From assembly GCF_031180885.1 (NCBI RefSeq), contig NZ_JAPSLK010000003.1, forward strand, positions 295,103 to 359,102: a stretch of 64,000 nucleotides of DNA. Direction: 5' to 3'. Numbering within the stretch: the first letter of the stretch is position 1; each line of letters starts with the position of its first letter. This DNA comes from Saccharothrix sp. (GTDB lineage: Bacteria > Actinomycetota > Actinomycetes > Mycobacteriales > Pseudonocardiaceae). A program made the translations under genes and the position numbers. Below the pieces are notes generated by a model. The model was not told the DNA's origin and searched no databases. It was given only the letters and a program-made list of their open reading frames with translations. This document shows, one piece after another, positions 1-9,112 of this stretch.

Positions 1-606
1 ATCGAGCGGGCCGCGAACCTGTTCCTGGTCAAGAACGTCTACTCGCTGGTCCTGGCCCTGGTCGTGGTGGCGACCGCGTTGGCCTACCCGTTGGCGCCGA
101 TCCAGCTGACCCTGATCTCGGCCACCACCATCGGCATCCCCGGCTTCGTGCTGGCGCTCGCCCCGAACCGCCGCCGTTACGTGCCGGGTTTCCTGCGCCG
201 GGTGCTGCGGCTGGCCATCCCGACCGGTGCGGTCATCGGTCTCGCGGCCTATGCGGGTGACCTGGTGATTCGCGGCTTGGAACCGGACGGCGGGCGAGGC
301 GCGGGTCAGACCGTGGCGACGGTGGTCGTGCTGATCGCCTCGCTGTGGACGCTGTCGCTCCTCGCCCGCCCGTTCACCCGGTGGAAGTTCGCCCTACTCG
401 CCGCCCTGGCCGGGTTCGCCGCGCTGGTCCTCGCCGTGCCCGCGCTGGGCACCGGCATCTTCCTGCTCGCCGTGACACCGCAACGCCTCCTGGTCGGCGT
501 GGCGATCGGGCTGGTGGCGGGGTTGCTCGTCGAGGTCGTGGGCCGGGTGGTGCTGCGCCCGGTGCAGACCGCCGAAAGTGAGGCTCGCTCGACTGAATCC
601 TTTTAA
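1..606 (+). CDS. Cation-translocating P-type ATPase, C-terminal part (5' end outside window)
   Basis: The reading frame is open from the first base and ends at TAA, so only the last ~201 residues are seen. They consist of several hydrophobic membrane segments. The opening resembles the junction of the P-domain and the last membrane bundle of P-type ATPases (RAANLFLVKNVYS), followed by a GIPGFVLALAPN motif typical of the CtpE-like actinobacterial subgroup. The phosphorylation and ATP-binding domains lie upstream, out of view, so the transported ion cannot be judged; CtpE homologues are linked to calcium. The start codon is outside the window. Confidence 0.85.
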   Translation: MERAANLFLVKNVYSLVLALVVVATALAYPLAPIQLTLISATTIGIPGFVLALAPNRRRYVPGFLRRVLRLAIPTGAVIGLAAYAGDLVIRGLEPDGGRGAGQTVATVVVLIASLWTLSLLARPFTRWKFALLAALAGFAALVLAVPALGTGIFLLAVTPQRLLVGVAIGLVAGLLVEVVGRVVLRPVQTAESEARSTESF

Positions 607-733
607 CACCAATGGAGCACCGGTCCGGGTTTCCCGCCTCGCGACGGGTGCGGCATGATCGGGTTCCGGTGGACACCGCTGCCGCAGACCGGAGGCCCAC
701 CCCACACGCAGGCGACACCGCGGAGTTCACATA

Positions 734-2800
734 ATGAGTGCGCACGGCCCCCGCCCGCTCTCGGGCCGGGCCTGGCTGGGCTACCTCGCGGTCGGGCTGG
801 CCGCGATCACCGCGTACTACCTGATCCCGCGCGCGGGCGCGGGCGTCGCCGCGCGGGTCGTCGTGTACTGCCTGACCAGCACGTCGGCGGCGGTGGTCGT
901 GCTGTGGGCGGCGGTGCGCAACCGGGCGGGCGCGCGGGTGCCGTGGCTGCTGCTGGGGTTGAGCCAGGTGGTGTACTCGCTGGCCGACTGCACCTTCTAC
1001 GTCAACCACTACCTGTTGGGGCTGACCGGTTTCCCGTCCCCGGCCGACGTGTTCTACCTCGGCCACTACCCGCTGGTCGTGGTCGCGCTGGTGCTGCTGA
1101 TCCGGCGCCGCAGCCCCGGCCGCGACCTGCCCGGCCTGCTGGACGCCTCGGTGCTCGCGGTCGTCGCGGCGATGCTGTCGTGGCTGTACCTGATCGGCCC
1201 GCGCGCCCGCCTGGACCAGCCGATGCTCGTGACGCTGGCGTCGGTGGGCTACCCGGTGATGGACCTGGCGATGTTCGTCGTGGCGCTGCGGCTGTTCCTG
1301 GGCACCGGCCGGCGGACGGGGTCGTTCGCGCTGCTGTCGGCGAACCTGCTGGCCATCCTCACCGCCGACACGCTCTACGTGCTCCAGCAGCTCAACGGGA
1401 CCTACCAGGCGGGCAACTTCCTCGACGCCATCTGGCTGGGCGGCAACCTGGCCCTGGGCGCGGCCGCGCTGCACCCGACCATGGCCCGGCTGGCCGAGCC
1501 GACCGCCGCGCGGGACAACGTGCTGGGGTGGGGCCGGATCGCCGCGCTGTGCGGGGCCGCGCTGATCGCGCCCGCGATGCTGGTGCTGCAACACGCGACC
1601 GGGCGGTTCCGGGACATCCCGGTGATCGCGGCGGCGTGCGCGATGCTGTTCGCGCTGGTGATCGCGCGGCTCGCGGCGATGGTCGCCGACCAGCGGCGGC
1701 TGGCCATCACCGACGCGCTGACCGGCCTGCACACCCGGCGGTTCTTCGTCGCGCAACTGCCCATCGAGGTCGAGCGGGCGCGGCGGGGCAACGGGTCGGT
1801 GGCGGTGTTCATCGCCGACGTCGACCGGTTCAAGTCCATCAACGACGGCCACGGCCACCCGGCGGGCGACCGCGTGCTGGTGGAGGTGGCGGACCGGCTG
1901 CGGCGCGCGGCGCGGGCCGGTGACGTGATCGCCAGGTACGGCGGCGAGGAGTTCGCCCTGCTGGCGCCGGGCGTGCGGCCCGACGAGCTGGCGTCGATCG
2001 CCCAGCGGCTGCGGCAGAGCGTCGCGGGCAGCCCGATCGCGGCGACGGACACGGCGCTGCTGGCCGTGACGGTGTCGGTGGGCGCGGCGTGCTACCCCCA
2101 GCACGGCGGCGACCCGGCGGCGGTGATCGCGGCGGCGGACCGGTCGCTGTACGCGGCGAAGGTGTCCGGGCGGGACCGGGCCGTGGTGGGCGCGGTGGGC
2201 GTGGACGCCGAACAGGGCGTGGTGGAGCACCTGTGCCGCATCGCCGACCAGGTGGACCTGCGCATGGGGTCCCGGCACGACAGCCGCGCGGTGGGCCGGT
2301 GGGCCCGGCTGCTGGCCGCCGAACTGGGCCACGACGAGCACGGCATCCGGGTCGCGGGGCTGGCGGCGCGGCTGCGGGACGTGGGCAAGGTCGTCATCCC
2401 GGACGCGGTGCTGCTCAAACCGTCCGCGCTGGACGCCGAGGAGTGGCGGGTGGTGCGCCGGCACGCCGACCACGGCTTCCGCCTGGTGGACACGGTGCCG
2501 GGCCTGTTCCCGGTGGCCCAGGCGGTCCGCCAGCACCACGAGCACTACGACGGCTCCGGCTACCCCCAGGGCCTGGCGGGCACCGCGATCCGCTGGGAGG
2601 CGCGCCTGGTGGCCGTGTGCGACGTGTGGGCGGCCCTGCTGGCGGACCGCCCACACCGTCCCGCGTGGTCGGTGGACGAGGCCCGGACCGTGTTGCGGAC
2701 CGGGCGCGGCACCTTGTTCGACCCGGACGTGGTGGACCTGTTCCTGGACCTGCACGCCGAGGGCCGCATCGACGCGCCCGACCTGGGCCGCGTCGGCTAG
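734..2800 (+). CDS. Membrane GGDEF diguanylate cyclase with C-terminal HD-GYP-like domain
   Basis: The 688-residue protein has about eight to nine hydrophobic helices in residues 1-310. A GGDEF domain follows (DALTGLHTRRFF near 326, GGEEF near 403). An RxxD inhibitory site (RAGD) sits five residues before GGEEF, so c-di-GMP synthesis with product inhibition is plausible. From about 510 to 680 is an HD-type domain with an intact HHEHYDGSGYP block near 600. However, the expected HD pair reads RDVGK near 546, so the metal-binding His is Arg and hydrolysis is doubtful. The ATG is preceded by GGAG. It converges with the reductase downstream, the stop codons overlapping. Confidence 0.9.
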   Translation: MSAHGPRPLSGRAWLGYLAVGLAAITAYYLIPRAGAGVAARVVVYCLTSTSAAVVVLWAAVRNRAGARVPWLLLGLSQVVYSLADCTFYVNHYLLGLTGFPSPADVFYLGHYPLVVVALVLLIRRRSPGRDLPGLLDASVLAVVAAMLSWLYLIGPRARLDQPMLVTLASVGYPVMDLAMFVVALRLFLGTGRRTGSFALLSANLLAILTADTLYVLQQLNGTYQAGNFLDAIWLGGNLALGAAALHPTMARLAEPTAARDNVLGWGRIAALCGAALIAPAMLVLQHATGRFRDIPVIAAACAMLFALVIARLAAMVADQRRLAITDALTGLHTRRFFVAQLPIEVERARRGNGSVAVFIADVDRFKSINDGHGHPAGDRVLVEVADRLRRAARAGDVIARYGGEEFALLAPGVRPDELASIAQRLRQSVAGSPIAATDTALLAVTVSVGAACYPQHGGDPAAVIAAADRSLYAAKVSGRDRAVVGAVGVDAEQGVVEHLCRIADQVDLRMGSRHDSRAVGRWARLLAAELGHDEHGIRVAGLAARLRDVGKVVIPDAVLLKPSALDAEEWRVVRRHADHGFRLVDTVPGLFPVAQAVRQHHEHYDGSGYPQGLAGTAIRWEARLVAVCDVWAALLADRPHRPAWSVDEARTVLRTGRGTLFDPDVVDLFLDLHAEGRIDAPDLGRVG

Positions 2801-3405
2801 AGCTTCGTCATGTCGCCGGTCGCGGGTGTGCCGTCGGCGAGCCCGTAGCGCAGGAACACGGTGCCCTTCGCGCCGGCCGAGGGTGGTTCGAGCAGGGTCA
2901 GGTTCGTCGGGACCGCGCCGCCGTCGAACACCTTCTTCCCCTCGCCCAGCACGATCGGGTGAAGCCAGAGGTCGAGGCGGTCGAACAGCTTCTCCCGCAG
3001 CAGGGTCTGCACCAGGTTCAGGCTCCCGACGACCTTCACGTGCTCGTGCCGCTCCCGGACCTCGCCCACCGCCGCGCGCAGGTCCCGGCCCAGCAGCGTC
3101 GACCCGGCCCACGACAGGTCGGGCCGGCCGCGCGAGGCCACGTACTTGGGGATGCGGTTGAACAGGCGGCCGAACTCGTCGTCCTGGTGGGGCCAGTAGG
3201 CGGCGAAGATGTCGTAGGTCCGGCGGCCGAGCAGGAGGGCGTCCGTGCCCTCGTACGCGGCGATGACCTGCGCCCCGGACACCTCGTCCAGCAGCGGCGC
3301 CTGCCAGCCGCCGAACGAGAACCCCACCGGGTCTTCCTCGGGGGCACCGGGCGACTGCCCGACGAGGTCCAGGGTGGCGAACAGCTCGATGTGGATCAGG
3401 CCCAT
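2797..3405 (-). CDS. Dihydrofolate reductase family protein (RibD C-terminal type)
   Basis: A 202-residue protein of the RibD_C/DHFR-like fold. It shows the N-terminal strand IHIELFATLDLVG, the LLGRRTYDIFAAYW motif in the middle, and the strand VLGEGKKVFDG near the end. Stand-alone members of this family are common in actinobacteria and are usually uncharacterised NADPH-dependent reductases; they are rarely the true folate or riboflavin enzyme. It lies downstream of the TenA-like gene on the same strand with a 30 bp gap and may be co-transcribed with it. A second paralogue is at 62266-62850. Confidence 0.85.
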   Translation of the reverse strand: MGLIHIELFATLDLVGQSPGAPEEDPVGFSFGGWQAPLLDEVSGAQVIAAYEGTDALLLGRRTYDIFAAYWPHQDDEFGRLFNRIPKYVASRGRPDLSWAGSTLLGRDLRAAVGEVRERHEHVKVVGSLNLVQTLLREKLFDRLDLWLHPIVLGEGKKVFDGGAVPTNLTLLEPPSAGAKGTVFLRYGLADGTPATGDMTKL

Positions 3406-3435
3406 GTCCGTGCTCCCGATGCGTCGGTGTGCTGC

Positions 3436-4083
3436 CTAGACGGTGTCCGCCAGGGTGTTCCAGAACATCAGTTCGTAGCCTTGCAGCAGGCGGACGTGCT
3501 CGACCGCGTCGTCGAACGACACACCCGCGTCCAGCCCCGCCTGCACCGCGTCCAGCCCCTGCTGCTCCAACTCCGGCACGGGCGTGGCGAAGAAGTCGAA
3601 GAAGGCGGTGTCCTCGGGTTCGAACCCGTAGTGGGCGCGCAGGCCCGCCGAGATCTGGCCGCAGTACTGCCCCCACGCAGCGAAGTTGGTCAACATCGCC
3701 ACCGCCGCCACCGCGGCCTCGACGTTGAGCGCCAGCCACGCCACGTACGACGCATACGCCTGACAGCCCGGCTGGTAGCGATACCCCTTGAGGTCCACCC
3801 CGGCCTTGCGCGCCAACGGTTCCAACAGGGGCAGCACAAGGCCCTCCCCGTGCGCGAGGCTCGTGAAGAACCCGCGCCCGGCGGGCTCGGGCGACTTGGC
3901 GGCGAGGGTGAGGAAGCTGCGCCAGTCCCCCGGCACGATCCGGCTCTCCTCGGCGGCCAGCGCGCCGATCGCGGTCAGGGGCGCCTCGCCCGCCGCGACC
4001 AGCGGCACGAACCGGTTCTCCCCGTGCTCGCCCGCGACCTCGTCCCTGATCCTGTCCAGCAGTTGCTTCGCCGACTGGGCCAT
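3436..4083 (-). CDS. TenA/thiaminase II-like family protein
   Basis: About 215 residues, all-helical, resembling the TenA/PqqC-like haem-oxygenase fold. It begins MAQSAKQLLDRIRDEV, has a QYCGQI segment that could hold the TenA active-site cysteine, and ends with YELMFWN, where the glutamate matches the family's C-terminal catalytic acid. The start is supported by a strong GGAGGA ribosome site six bases upstream. Family members hydrolyse aminopyrimidine in thiamine salvage or act as uncharacterised oxidases. No thiamine gene is nearby, so the substrate is open. The gene diverges from a GNAT gene. Confidence 0.75.
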   Translation of the reverse strand: MAQSAKQLLDRIRDEVAGEHGENRFVPLVAAGEAPLTAIGALAAEESRIVPGDWRSFLTLAAKSPEPAGRGFFTSLAHGEGLVLPLLEPLARKAGVDLKGYRYQPGCQAYASYVAWLALNVEAAVAAVAMLTNFAAWGQYCGQISAGLRAHYGFEPEDTAFFDFFATPVPELEQQGLDAVQAGLDAGVSFDDAVEHVRLLQGYELMFWNTLADTV

Positions 4084-4137
4084 CGTTTCCTCCGCGTTGG
4101 GTCCGGGATGGCAGCCTAGCCCCGTAGGGTGTCGCGC

Positions 4138-4572
4138 ATGATCACCCTGGGGCCACTCCTGCCGGCCGACCGCGCGGCCTGGGAGGAACTCTTCGTCGGC
4201 TACAACGCCTTCTACGGCCGGGACCTCCCCGACCTGCTGCTCGACCGCGCGTGGCGCGAGTTCCAGCGCGACGTCCGCATGCACGCCCTCGGCGCACGGC
4301 ACGACGACCGCCTGGTCGGCATCGCCCACTTCCTCGTCCACGCCAGCACCACCGCCCCGGACGTCTGCTACCTCCAGGACCTGTTCACCGCCCCGGACGC
4401 CCGCGGTCTGGGCGTGGGCCGGGCGCTGATCGAGGGGGTGGTCGAGTGGGCGCGCGAACGCGAGTGCTCCCGGGTCTACTGGCACACCCACGAATCCAAC
4501 GACACCGCGCGCCGGTTGTACGACAAGCTCGCCGAAAACCAGGGCTTCATCTCCTACGTGGTCCCCCTGTGA
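4138..4572 (+). CDS. GNAT family N-acetyltransferase
   Basis: A protein of ~144 residues with the single-domain GNAT layout. The acetyl-CoA-binding segment reads DARGLGVGRALIEGVVEWA, a form of the Q/RxxGxG/A signature, and a late YWHTHESNDTARRLYDKL block follows. The ATG at 4138 is preferred because AGGGTG lies about seven bases upstream; an in-frame GTG nine bases earlier is the alternative. The gene is divergent from the TenA-like gene. The acetylated substrate cannot be read from sequence. Confidence 0.85.
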   Translation: MITLGPLLPADRAAWEELFVGYNAFYGRDLPDLLLDRAWREFQRDVRMHALGARHDDRLVGIAHFLVHASTTAPDVCYLQDLFTAPDARGLGVGRALIEGVVEWARERECSRVYWHTHESNDTARRLYDKLAENQGFISYVVPL

Positions 4573-4695
4573 CAGGAGGAAGGCACGCCGGGCACGGGTC
4601 CTGGACGCCGGCGACCCGCGCGACATCCCCTCGTCGCCGACGCGATGGGCCGGGCGCAATTGGCGTGCGGGCTGCCGCCGTCGTGGGCCATGATG

Positions 4696-4712
4696 TCGAG
4701 GCGTCGCCTCGA
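4696..4712. terminator. Small GC-rich hairpin between convergent genes
   Basis: A 7 bp perfect stem (TCGAGGC/GCCTCGA) with a 3-base loop lies just past the 3' end of the TetR gene and ~120 bp past the GNAT gene. No T-run follows, so termination function is an inference from position. Confidence 0.3.
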
Positions 4713-4716
4713 ACGC

Positions 4717-5406
4717 TCACGATGAAGGGGTACCCGGATCGGCACTCGGATCCCGGTCCAGACCGCGCAGCAGCGGCAGGTACACCTCGTCGACCAGTTC
4801 CCCGATCACGTGCGAGTCGACCGCTCCCCCGCAGGTGATGAACTCGTTGCGCACCAGGTCCAACGGCGCCCGGGCCACCCGGTGCGGCAGCCGCACGGGC
4901 GGCAGCTCACCGCGTGCCACGGCCCGCGACACGACCTCCCCGACCGCCTCGGTCAGCGACGACGGCTCCATCAGCCGCTGCCGCAGCACCTGGACGATCT
5001 CGGGGTGCCGGAACGCGTCCCCCATCACCCCGGCGATCATCTCGCTGACCATCACCCCGGTCCGCCGGGCCACCCGCTCGAACAGCGCGACCAGGTCGGC
5101 GCGCAGCGAACCCGTGTCGGGCACGTCGGGGTCGACGGGCACGCGGCTGTCCCACGCGGCCAGCGCCAGCTCCGCCCGGCTCGACCACCGCCGGTACAGC
5201 ACGGGTTTGCTGGTGCCGGCACGCGCGGCGACGCCCTCCATGGTGAACCGGCCGTAGCCGTGCTCGCTCAACTCGGCCCAGGCGGCGTCGAGGATCGCCG
5301 CTTCCAGCTCCGCTCCTCGGCGGCGCGTCTTGGGATCGGGCGCGCGGGAACCCGCACCGGAGTCCGCCGTGTCCGATACGTCCGCAGTGTCCGCCGAGTT
5401 CGCCAC
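4717..5406 (-). CDS. TetR family regulator of the adjacent ABC exporter
   Basis: A protein of ~229 residues with a TetR N-terminal helix-turn-helix (ILDAAWAELSEHGYGRFTMEGVAARAGTSKPVLYRRW split over residues ~38-72). A variable ligand-binding C-terminus with a TetR_C_16-like pattern follows. It starts at a GTG, with a short acidic, Asp/Ser/Ala-rich leader before the HTH. The gene is divergent from the exporter at 5491, and two similar 21 bp imperfect palindromes lie in the gap. This suggests it represses itself and the exporter, as in many multidrug TetR/ABC pairs. Confidence 0.88.
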   Translation of the reverse strand: MANSADTADVSDTADSGAGSRAPDPKTRRRGAELEAAILDAAWAELSEHGYGRFTMEGVAARAGTSKPVLYRRWSSRAELALAAWDSRVPVDPDVPDTGSLRADLVALFERVARRTGVMVSEMIAGVMGDAFRHPEIVQVLRQRLMEPSSLTEAVGEVVSRAVARGELPPVRLPHRVARAPLDLVRNEFITCGGAVDSHVIGELVDEVYLPLLRGLDRDPSADPGTPSS

Positions 5407-5414
5407 CCTGCCCC

Positions 5415-5435
5415 TAAGATACGTTGCGTTTCTTA
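5415..5435. promoter_or_regulatory. TetR operator candidate 1
   Basis: TAAGATACG-TTG-CGTTTCTTA is an inverted repeat with 9-base arms matching at 8 of 9 positions. It starts nine bases upstream of the tetR GTG. Its length and symmetry fit TetR-family operators. Confidence 0.65.
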
Positions 5436-5459
5436 TCCAACCGGTCTACCGTGCTCTTA

Positions 5460-5480
5460 TTAGACACGATCGGTTTCTTA
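5460..5480. promoter_or_regulatory. TetR operator candidate 2
   Basis: TTAGACACG-ATC-GGTTTCTTA has the same 9-3-9 layout as the site 45 bp away and shares the right arm GTTTCTTA. It overlaps the start region of the exporter gene, where a bound repressor would block transcription. Confidence 0.55.
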
Positions 5481-5490
5481 TGGGGGAAAC

Positions 5491-7221
5491 TTGCTCACCC
5501 GCCTGCTCCGCACCTTCCTGCGGCCGTATAGGCGAGAGCTGACCTACGTGTTGGCGCTCCAACTCGTCGGCACCGTCGCCTCGCTCTACCTGCCCAGCCT
5601 CAACGCCGACATCATCGACTTCGGCATCGCCACCGGCAACACCGACTACATCCTGTCCACCGGCGGCTGGATGCTGCTGGTCACCGCCGTGCAGATCGTG
5701 TGCTCGGTCGGCGCGGTCTACTACAGCGCGCGCACGGCCATGGGGTTCGGCCGCGACGTGCGCTCGGCCCTGTTCCACCGGGTCGGCGAGCTGTCCGCGC
5801 GCGAGGTCGCCGCGTTCGGGCCGTCCTCGCTGATCACCCGCAACACCAACGACGTGCAGCAGGTCCAACTCCTCGTGGTCATGGTGTGCACGATGCTGGT
5901 CACCGCGCCGATCATGTGCGCGGCGGGCATCGTGATGGCCCTGCAGGAGGACGTGGGCCTGTCCTGGTTGCTGGTCGCGTTCGTGCCCGCGATGGTGATC
6001 GCGGTCGGCCTGATCGTGGTCCGGATGGTCCCGCTGTTCCGGGGCGTGCAGGAGCGCATCGACGAGGTCAACCGCGTGCTGCGGGAACAGCTGTCCGGCA
6101 TCCGCGTGGTGCGGGCGTTCGTGCGGGAACGCGCCGAGACCAAGCGGTTCGCCGACGCCAACACCGCGCTCACCGAGACCGCGCTGAAAGTCGGCCGGTT
6201 GCAGGCGTTGACCTTCCCGGTGGTGATGCTGCTGTTCAACGGTTCCAGCGTGGCCGTGCTGTGGTTCGGCGCGCTGCGGCTGGACACCGGCGAGATGCAG
6301 ATCGGGGCGCTGACCGCGTTCCTGAGCTACCTCATGCAGATCCTCATGTCGGTGACCATGGCGACCTTCATCTCGATGATGGTGCCGCGCGCCGCCGTGT
6401 GCGCCGAGCGGATCAACCAGGTCCTGGACGCCGAGCCGTCCGTGACCCCGCCGCTCAAGCCCGTCACCGAGCTGCCGGCCCGAGCCGAGGTGGAGTTCCG
6501 GGACGTCGAGTTCCGCTACCCCGGCGCGGCCGACCCCGTGCTGCGCGGGGTGAGCTTCCGGGCCGAGCAGGGCAAGACCACCGCCGTCATCGGCAGCACG
6601 GGCGCGGGCAAGACCACCCTGCTCAACCTGGTGCCCCGGCTGATCGACGTCACCGCGGGAGCGGTGCTGGTCGACGGCGTGGACGTCCGCGAAGCCGACC
6701 CCGAGGTGCTGCGCGGCAAGCTGGGCCTGGTGCCGCAGAAGCCGTATTTGTTCACCGGCACGGTCGCGAGCAACCTGCGCTACGGCAACCCCGACGCCAC
6801 CGACGACGACCTGTGGCAGGCGCTGGACATCGCGCAGGCCCGTGACTTCGTCGAGGCCATGGGCGGGTTGGACGCGGCCATCGCCCAAGGCGGCACCAAC
6901 GTCTCCGGCGGCCAGCGGCAACGGCTGTCCATCGCCAGGGCGCTGGTGCGCCGGCCGGAGGTGTACCTGTTCGACGACGCCTTCTCCGCGCTGGACGTGG
7001 CCACCGACGCCCGCCTGCGCGCCGCGCTCAAGCCGCACACCGCGCACGCCGCGGTCGTCGTGGTCGCGCAGCGCGTGTCGACCATCCTCGACGCCGACCG
7101 GATCGTGGTGCTGGACAACGGCTCCGTGGTCGGCGTCGGCACCCACCGCGACCTGCTCGACACCTGCCCCACCTACGTCGAGATCGTCCAGTCCCAGCTG
7201 ACCGTGGAGCAGGCCGCATGA
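5491..7221 (+). CDS. ABC exporter half-transporter, subunit with degenerate catalytic site
   Basis: A 576-residue fused permease-ATPase with six membrane helices in residues 1-300 and an ATPase domain from ~330. Walker A is GSTGAGKTT, the signature is VSGGQRQRLSIARAL, and Walker B is VYLFDDAFSALD, where Asp stands in place of the usual catalytic Glu. It starts at TTG, supported by GGGGGA eight bases upstream. The stop overlaps the next gene by four bases, so the two subunits are translationally coupled. Its non-catalytic Walker B and the partner's odd signature fit heterodimeric exporters of the TM287/288 or TmrAB type. Confidence 0.93.
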   Translation: MLTRLLRTFLRPYRRELTYVLALQLVGTVASLYLPSLNADIIDFGIATGNTDYILSTGGWMLLVTAVQIVCSVGAVYYSARTAMGFGRDVRSALFHRVGELSAREVAAFGPSSLITRNTNDVQQVQLLVVMVCTMLVTAPIMCAAGIVMALQEDVGLSWLLVAFVPAMVIAVGLIVVRMVPLFRGVQERIDEVNRVLREQLSGIRVVRAFVRERAETKRFADANTALTETALKVGRLQALTFPVVMLLFNGSSVAVLWFGALRLDTGEMQIGALTAFLSYLMQILMSVTMATFISMMVPRAAVCAERINQVLDAEPSVTPPLKPVTELPARAEVEFRDVEFRYPGAADPVLRGVSFRAEQGKTTAVIGSTGAGKTTLLNLVPRLIDVTAGAVLVDGVDVREADPEVLRGKLGLVPQKPYLFTGTVASNLRYGNPDATDDDLWQALDIAQARDFVEAMGGLDAAIAQGGTNVSGGQRQRLSIARALVRRPEVYLFDDAFSALDVATDARLRAALKPHTAHAAVVVVAQRVSTILDADRIVVLDNGSVVGVGTHRDLLDTCPTYVEIVQSQLTVEQAA

Positions 7222-9071
7222 GCGCCCCGACCACCACCCGGCCGCCCGCGCGCGTGGGCGGCGGCCCGTTCCCCGGCATGGGGATGCCCGTCGGGAAGGC
7301 GCAGAACTTCGGGCCTTCCGCGCGGCGGCTGGCCAACCGGATGCGCGGCGAGCGCAACGTCCTGCTCGCCGTGCTCGCGCTGGCCGTCGCCAGCGTCGGG
7401 CTCGGCGTCGCGGGGCCGAAGATCCTCGGCCACGCCACCGACATCGTGTTCAACGGCGTCCTCGCGCAGGCCCGCGGCGGCCCCGGCGTCGACTTCGCCG
7501 CGCTGGGCGAGGTGCTGGCCTGGGTCTCCGCGCTCTACCTCGCGTCGTCGCTGTTCGCCTGGGTGCAGGGCCGCGTCCTCAACGACGTGGTCCAGCGGTT
7601 CGTGTTCCGGTTGCGCGAGGAGGTCGAGGAGAAGCTGCACCGGCTGCCGCTGCGCTACTTCGACGCCCAGCCGCGCGGCGAGCTGCTGTCCCGGGTCACC
7701 AACGACATCGACAACGTGGCCACCACGTTGCAGCAGACGCTGAGCCAGCTCCTGGTGTCCGGGCTGACCGTGATCGGCGTGCTGGTGATGATGGTGACGA
7801 TCTCGCCGCTGCTGGCGCTGATCGCGTTGGCCGTGGTGCCCGCGTCGGTGGTGCTCACCGGGCGCATCCGCAAGCGGTCGCAGAAGCTGTTCATCGCGCA
7901 GTGGAAGCAGACCGGCGCGCTCAACGCGCACATCGAGGAGGCGTTCACCGGGCACCAGCTGGTGAAGGTGTTCGGGCGGCAGCAGGAGTCCGAGGCGGAG
8001 TTCCGGCGGCGCAACGACGAGCTGGTGGAGTCCTCCACCGGGGCGCAGTTCGTGTCCGGCCTGATCATGCCGTCGATGATGTTCCTGTCCAACCTCAGCT
8101 ACGTGGCCATCGCGGTGGTCGGCGGGCTGCGGATCACCTCCGGGGCGATGACGCTGGGCGAGGTGCAGGCGTTCATCCAGTACGCCCGCCAGTTCACCCA
8201 GCCGCTGACCCAGGTCGCGTCGATGGCCAACCTGATGCAGTCCGGCGTGGCGTCGGCCGAGCGGGTCTTCGAACTGCTCGACGCCGAGGAGCAGACGCCC
8301 GACCCGGTGGACGCGGTGAAGCCTGCGCAGCGGCGCGGCCGGGTGGAGTTCCACGACGTGGCCTTCTCCTACACCCCCGACCAGCCGCTGATCCGGGACC
8401 TGTCGCTGGTCGCCGAACCGGGCCAGACCGTGGCCATCGTCGGACCGACCGGCGCGGGCAAGACCACCCTGGTCAACCTCATCATGCGGTTCTACGAGCT
8501 GGACGGCGGGCGGATCACGCTCGACGGCGTGGACGTGACCGCGATGCGCCGGGAGGACCTGCGGTCGCGGACCGGCATGGTGCTCCAGGACACGTGGCTG
8601 TTCGGCGGGACGATCCGGGACAACATCGCCTACGGCCGGCCCGGCGCGACCGACGAGGAGGTCGTCGCGGCGGCGCGGGCGGCGTTCGTGGACCGGTTCG
8701 TGCGGACCCTGCCCGACGGGTACGACACCGTGATCGACGAGGAGGGCGGCAACGTCAGCGCGGGCGAGAAGCAGCTGATCACGATCGCGCGGGCGTTCCT
8801 GGCCGACCCGGCGCTGCTGATCCTGGACGAGGCGACCAGCTCGGTGGACACCCGCACCGAGTCGCTGGTCCAGCACGCGATGGCGGCGCTGCGGTCGTCG
8901 CGCACCAGCTTCGTCATCGCGCACCGGCTGTCCACCATCCGCGACGCCGACCTGATCCTGGTCATGGCGGCGGGGCGGATCGTCGAGCAGGGCACGCACG
9001 AGCAGCTGATCGCCGCGGAGGGCGCGTACCACCGGCTGTACGCGGCGCAGTTCGCCGAGGGCGCACCGTAG
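7218..9071 (+). CDS. ABC exporter half-transporter, catalytic partner
   Basis: A 617-residue permease-ATPase. About 40 Gly/Pro/Arg-rich cytoplasmic residues precede six membrane helices, and an ATPase domain follows from ~375. Walker A is GPTGAGKTT and Walker B is LLILDEATSSVD with the catalytic Glu present, but the signature loop is VSAGEKQ instead of LSGGQ. Together with the upstream subunit this gives one standard and one degenerate nucleotide site. ATG overlaps the previous stop. The likely role is export of a hydrophobic or toxic compound under TetR control; the substrate is unknown. Confidence 0.93.
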   Translation: MSAPTTTRPPARVGGGPFPGMGMPVGKAQNFGPSARRLANRMRGERNVLLAVLALAVASVGLGVAGPKILGHATDIVFNGVLAQARGGPGVDFAALGEVLAWVSALYLASSLFAWVQGRVLNDVVQRFVFRLREEVEEKLHRLPLRYFDAQPRGELLSRVTNDIDNVATTLQQTLSQLLVSGLTVIGVLVMMVTISPLLALIALAVVPASVVLTGRIRKRSQKLFIAQWKQTGALNAHIEEAFTGHQLVKVFGRQQESEAEFRRRNDELVESSTGAQFVSGLIMPSMMFLSNLSYVAIAVVGGLRITSGAMTLGEVQAFIQYARQFTQPLTQVASMANLMQSGVASAERVFELLDAEEQTPDPVDAVKPAQRRGRVEFHDVAFSYTPDQPLIRDLSLVAEPGQTVAIVGPTGAGKTTLVNLIMRFYELDGGRITLDGVDVTAMRREDLRSRTGMVLQDTWLFGGTIRDNIAYGRPGATDEEVVAAARAAFVDRFVRTLPDGYDTVIDEEGGNVSAGEKQLITIARAFLADPALLILDEATSSVDTRTESLVQHAMAALRSSRTSFVIAHRLSTIRDADLILVMAAGRIVEQGTHEQLIAAEGAYHRLYAAQFAEGAP

Positions 9072-9112
9072 AACCCTTCCGCGTCGGCCGGCCCAGGTCC
9101 ACGCTGGACGGT

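Noticed and set aside
374..3739. Very long antisense open frame across several genes
   Set aside because: It crosses genes on both strands, has low-complexity Arg/Gly/Pro/Ala composition, and matches no family. It is a GC-rich shadow frame.
4696..4712. Hairpin as riboswitch part
   Set aside because: Too small and located at 3' ends of genes; at most a terminator.
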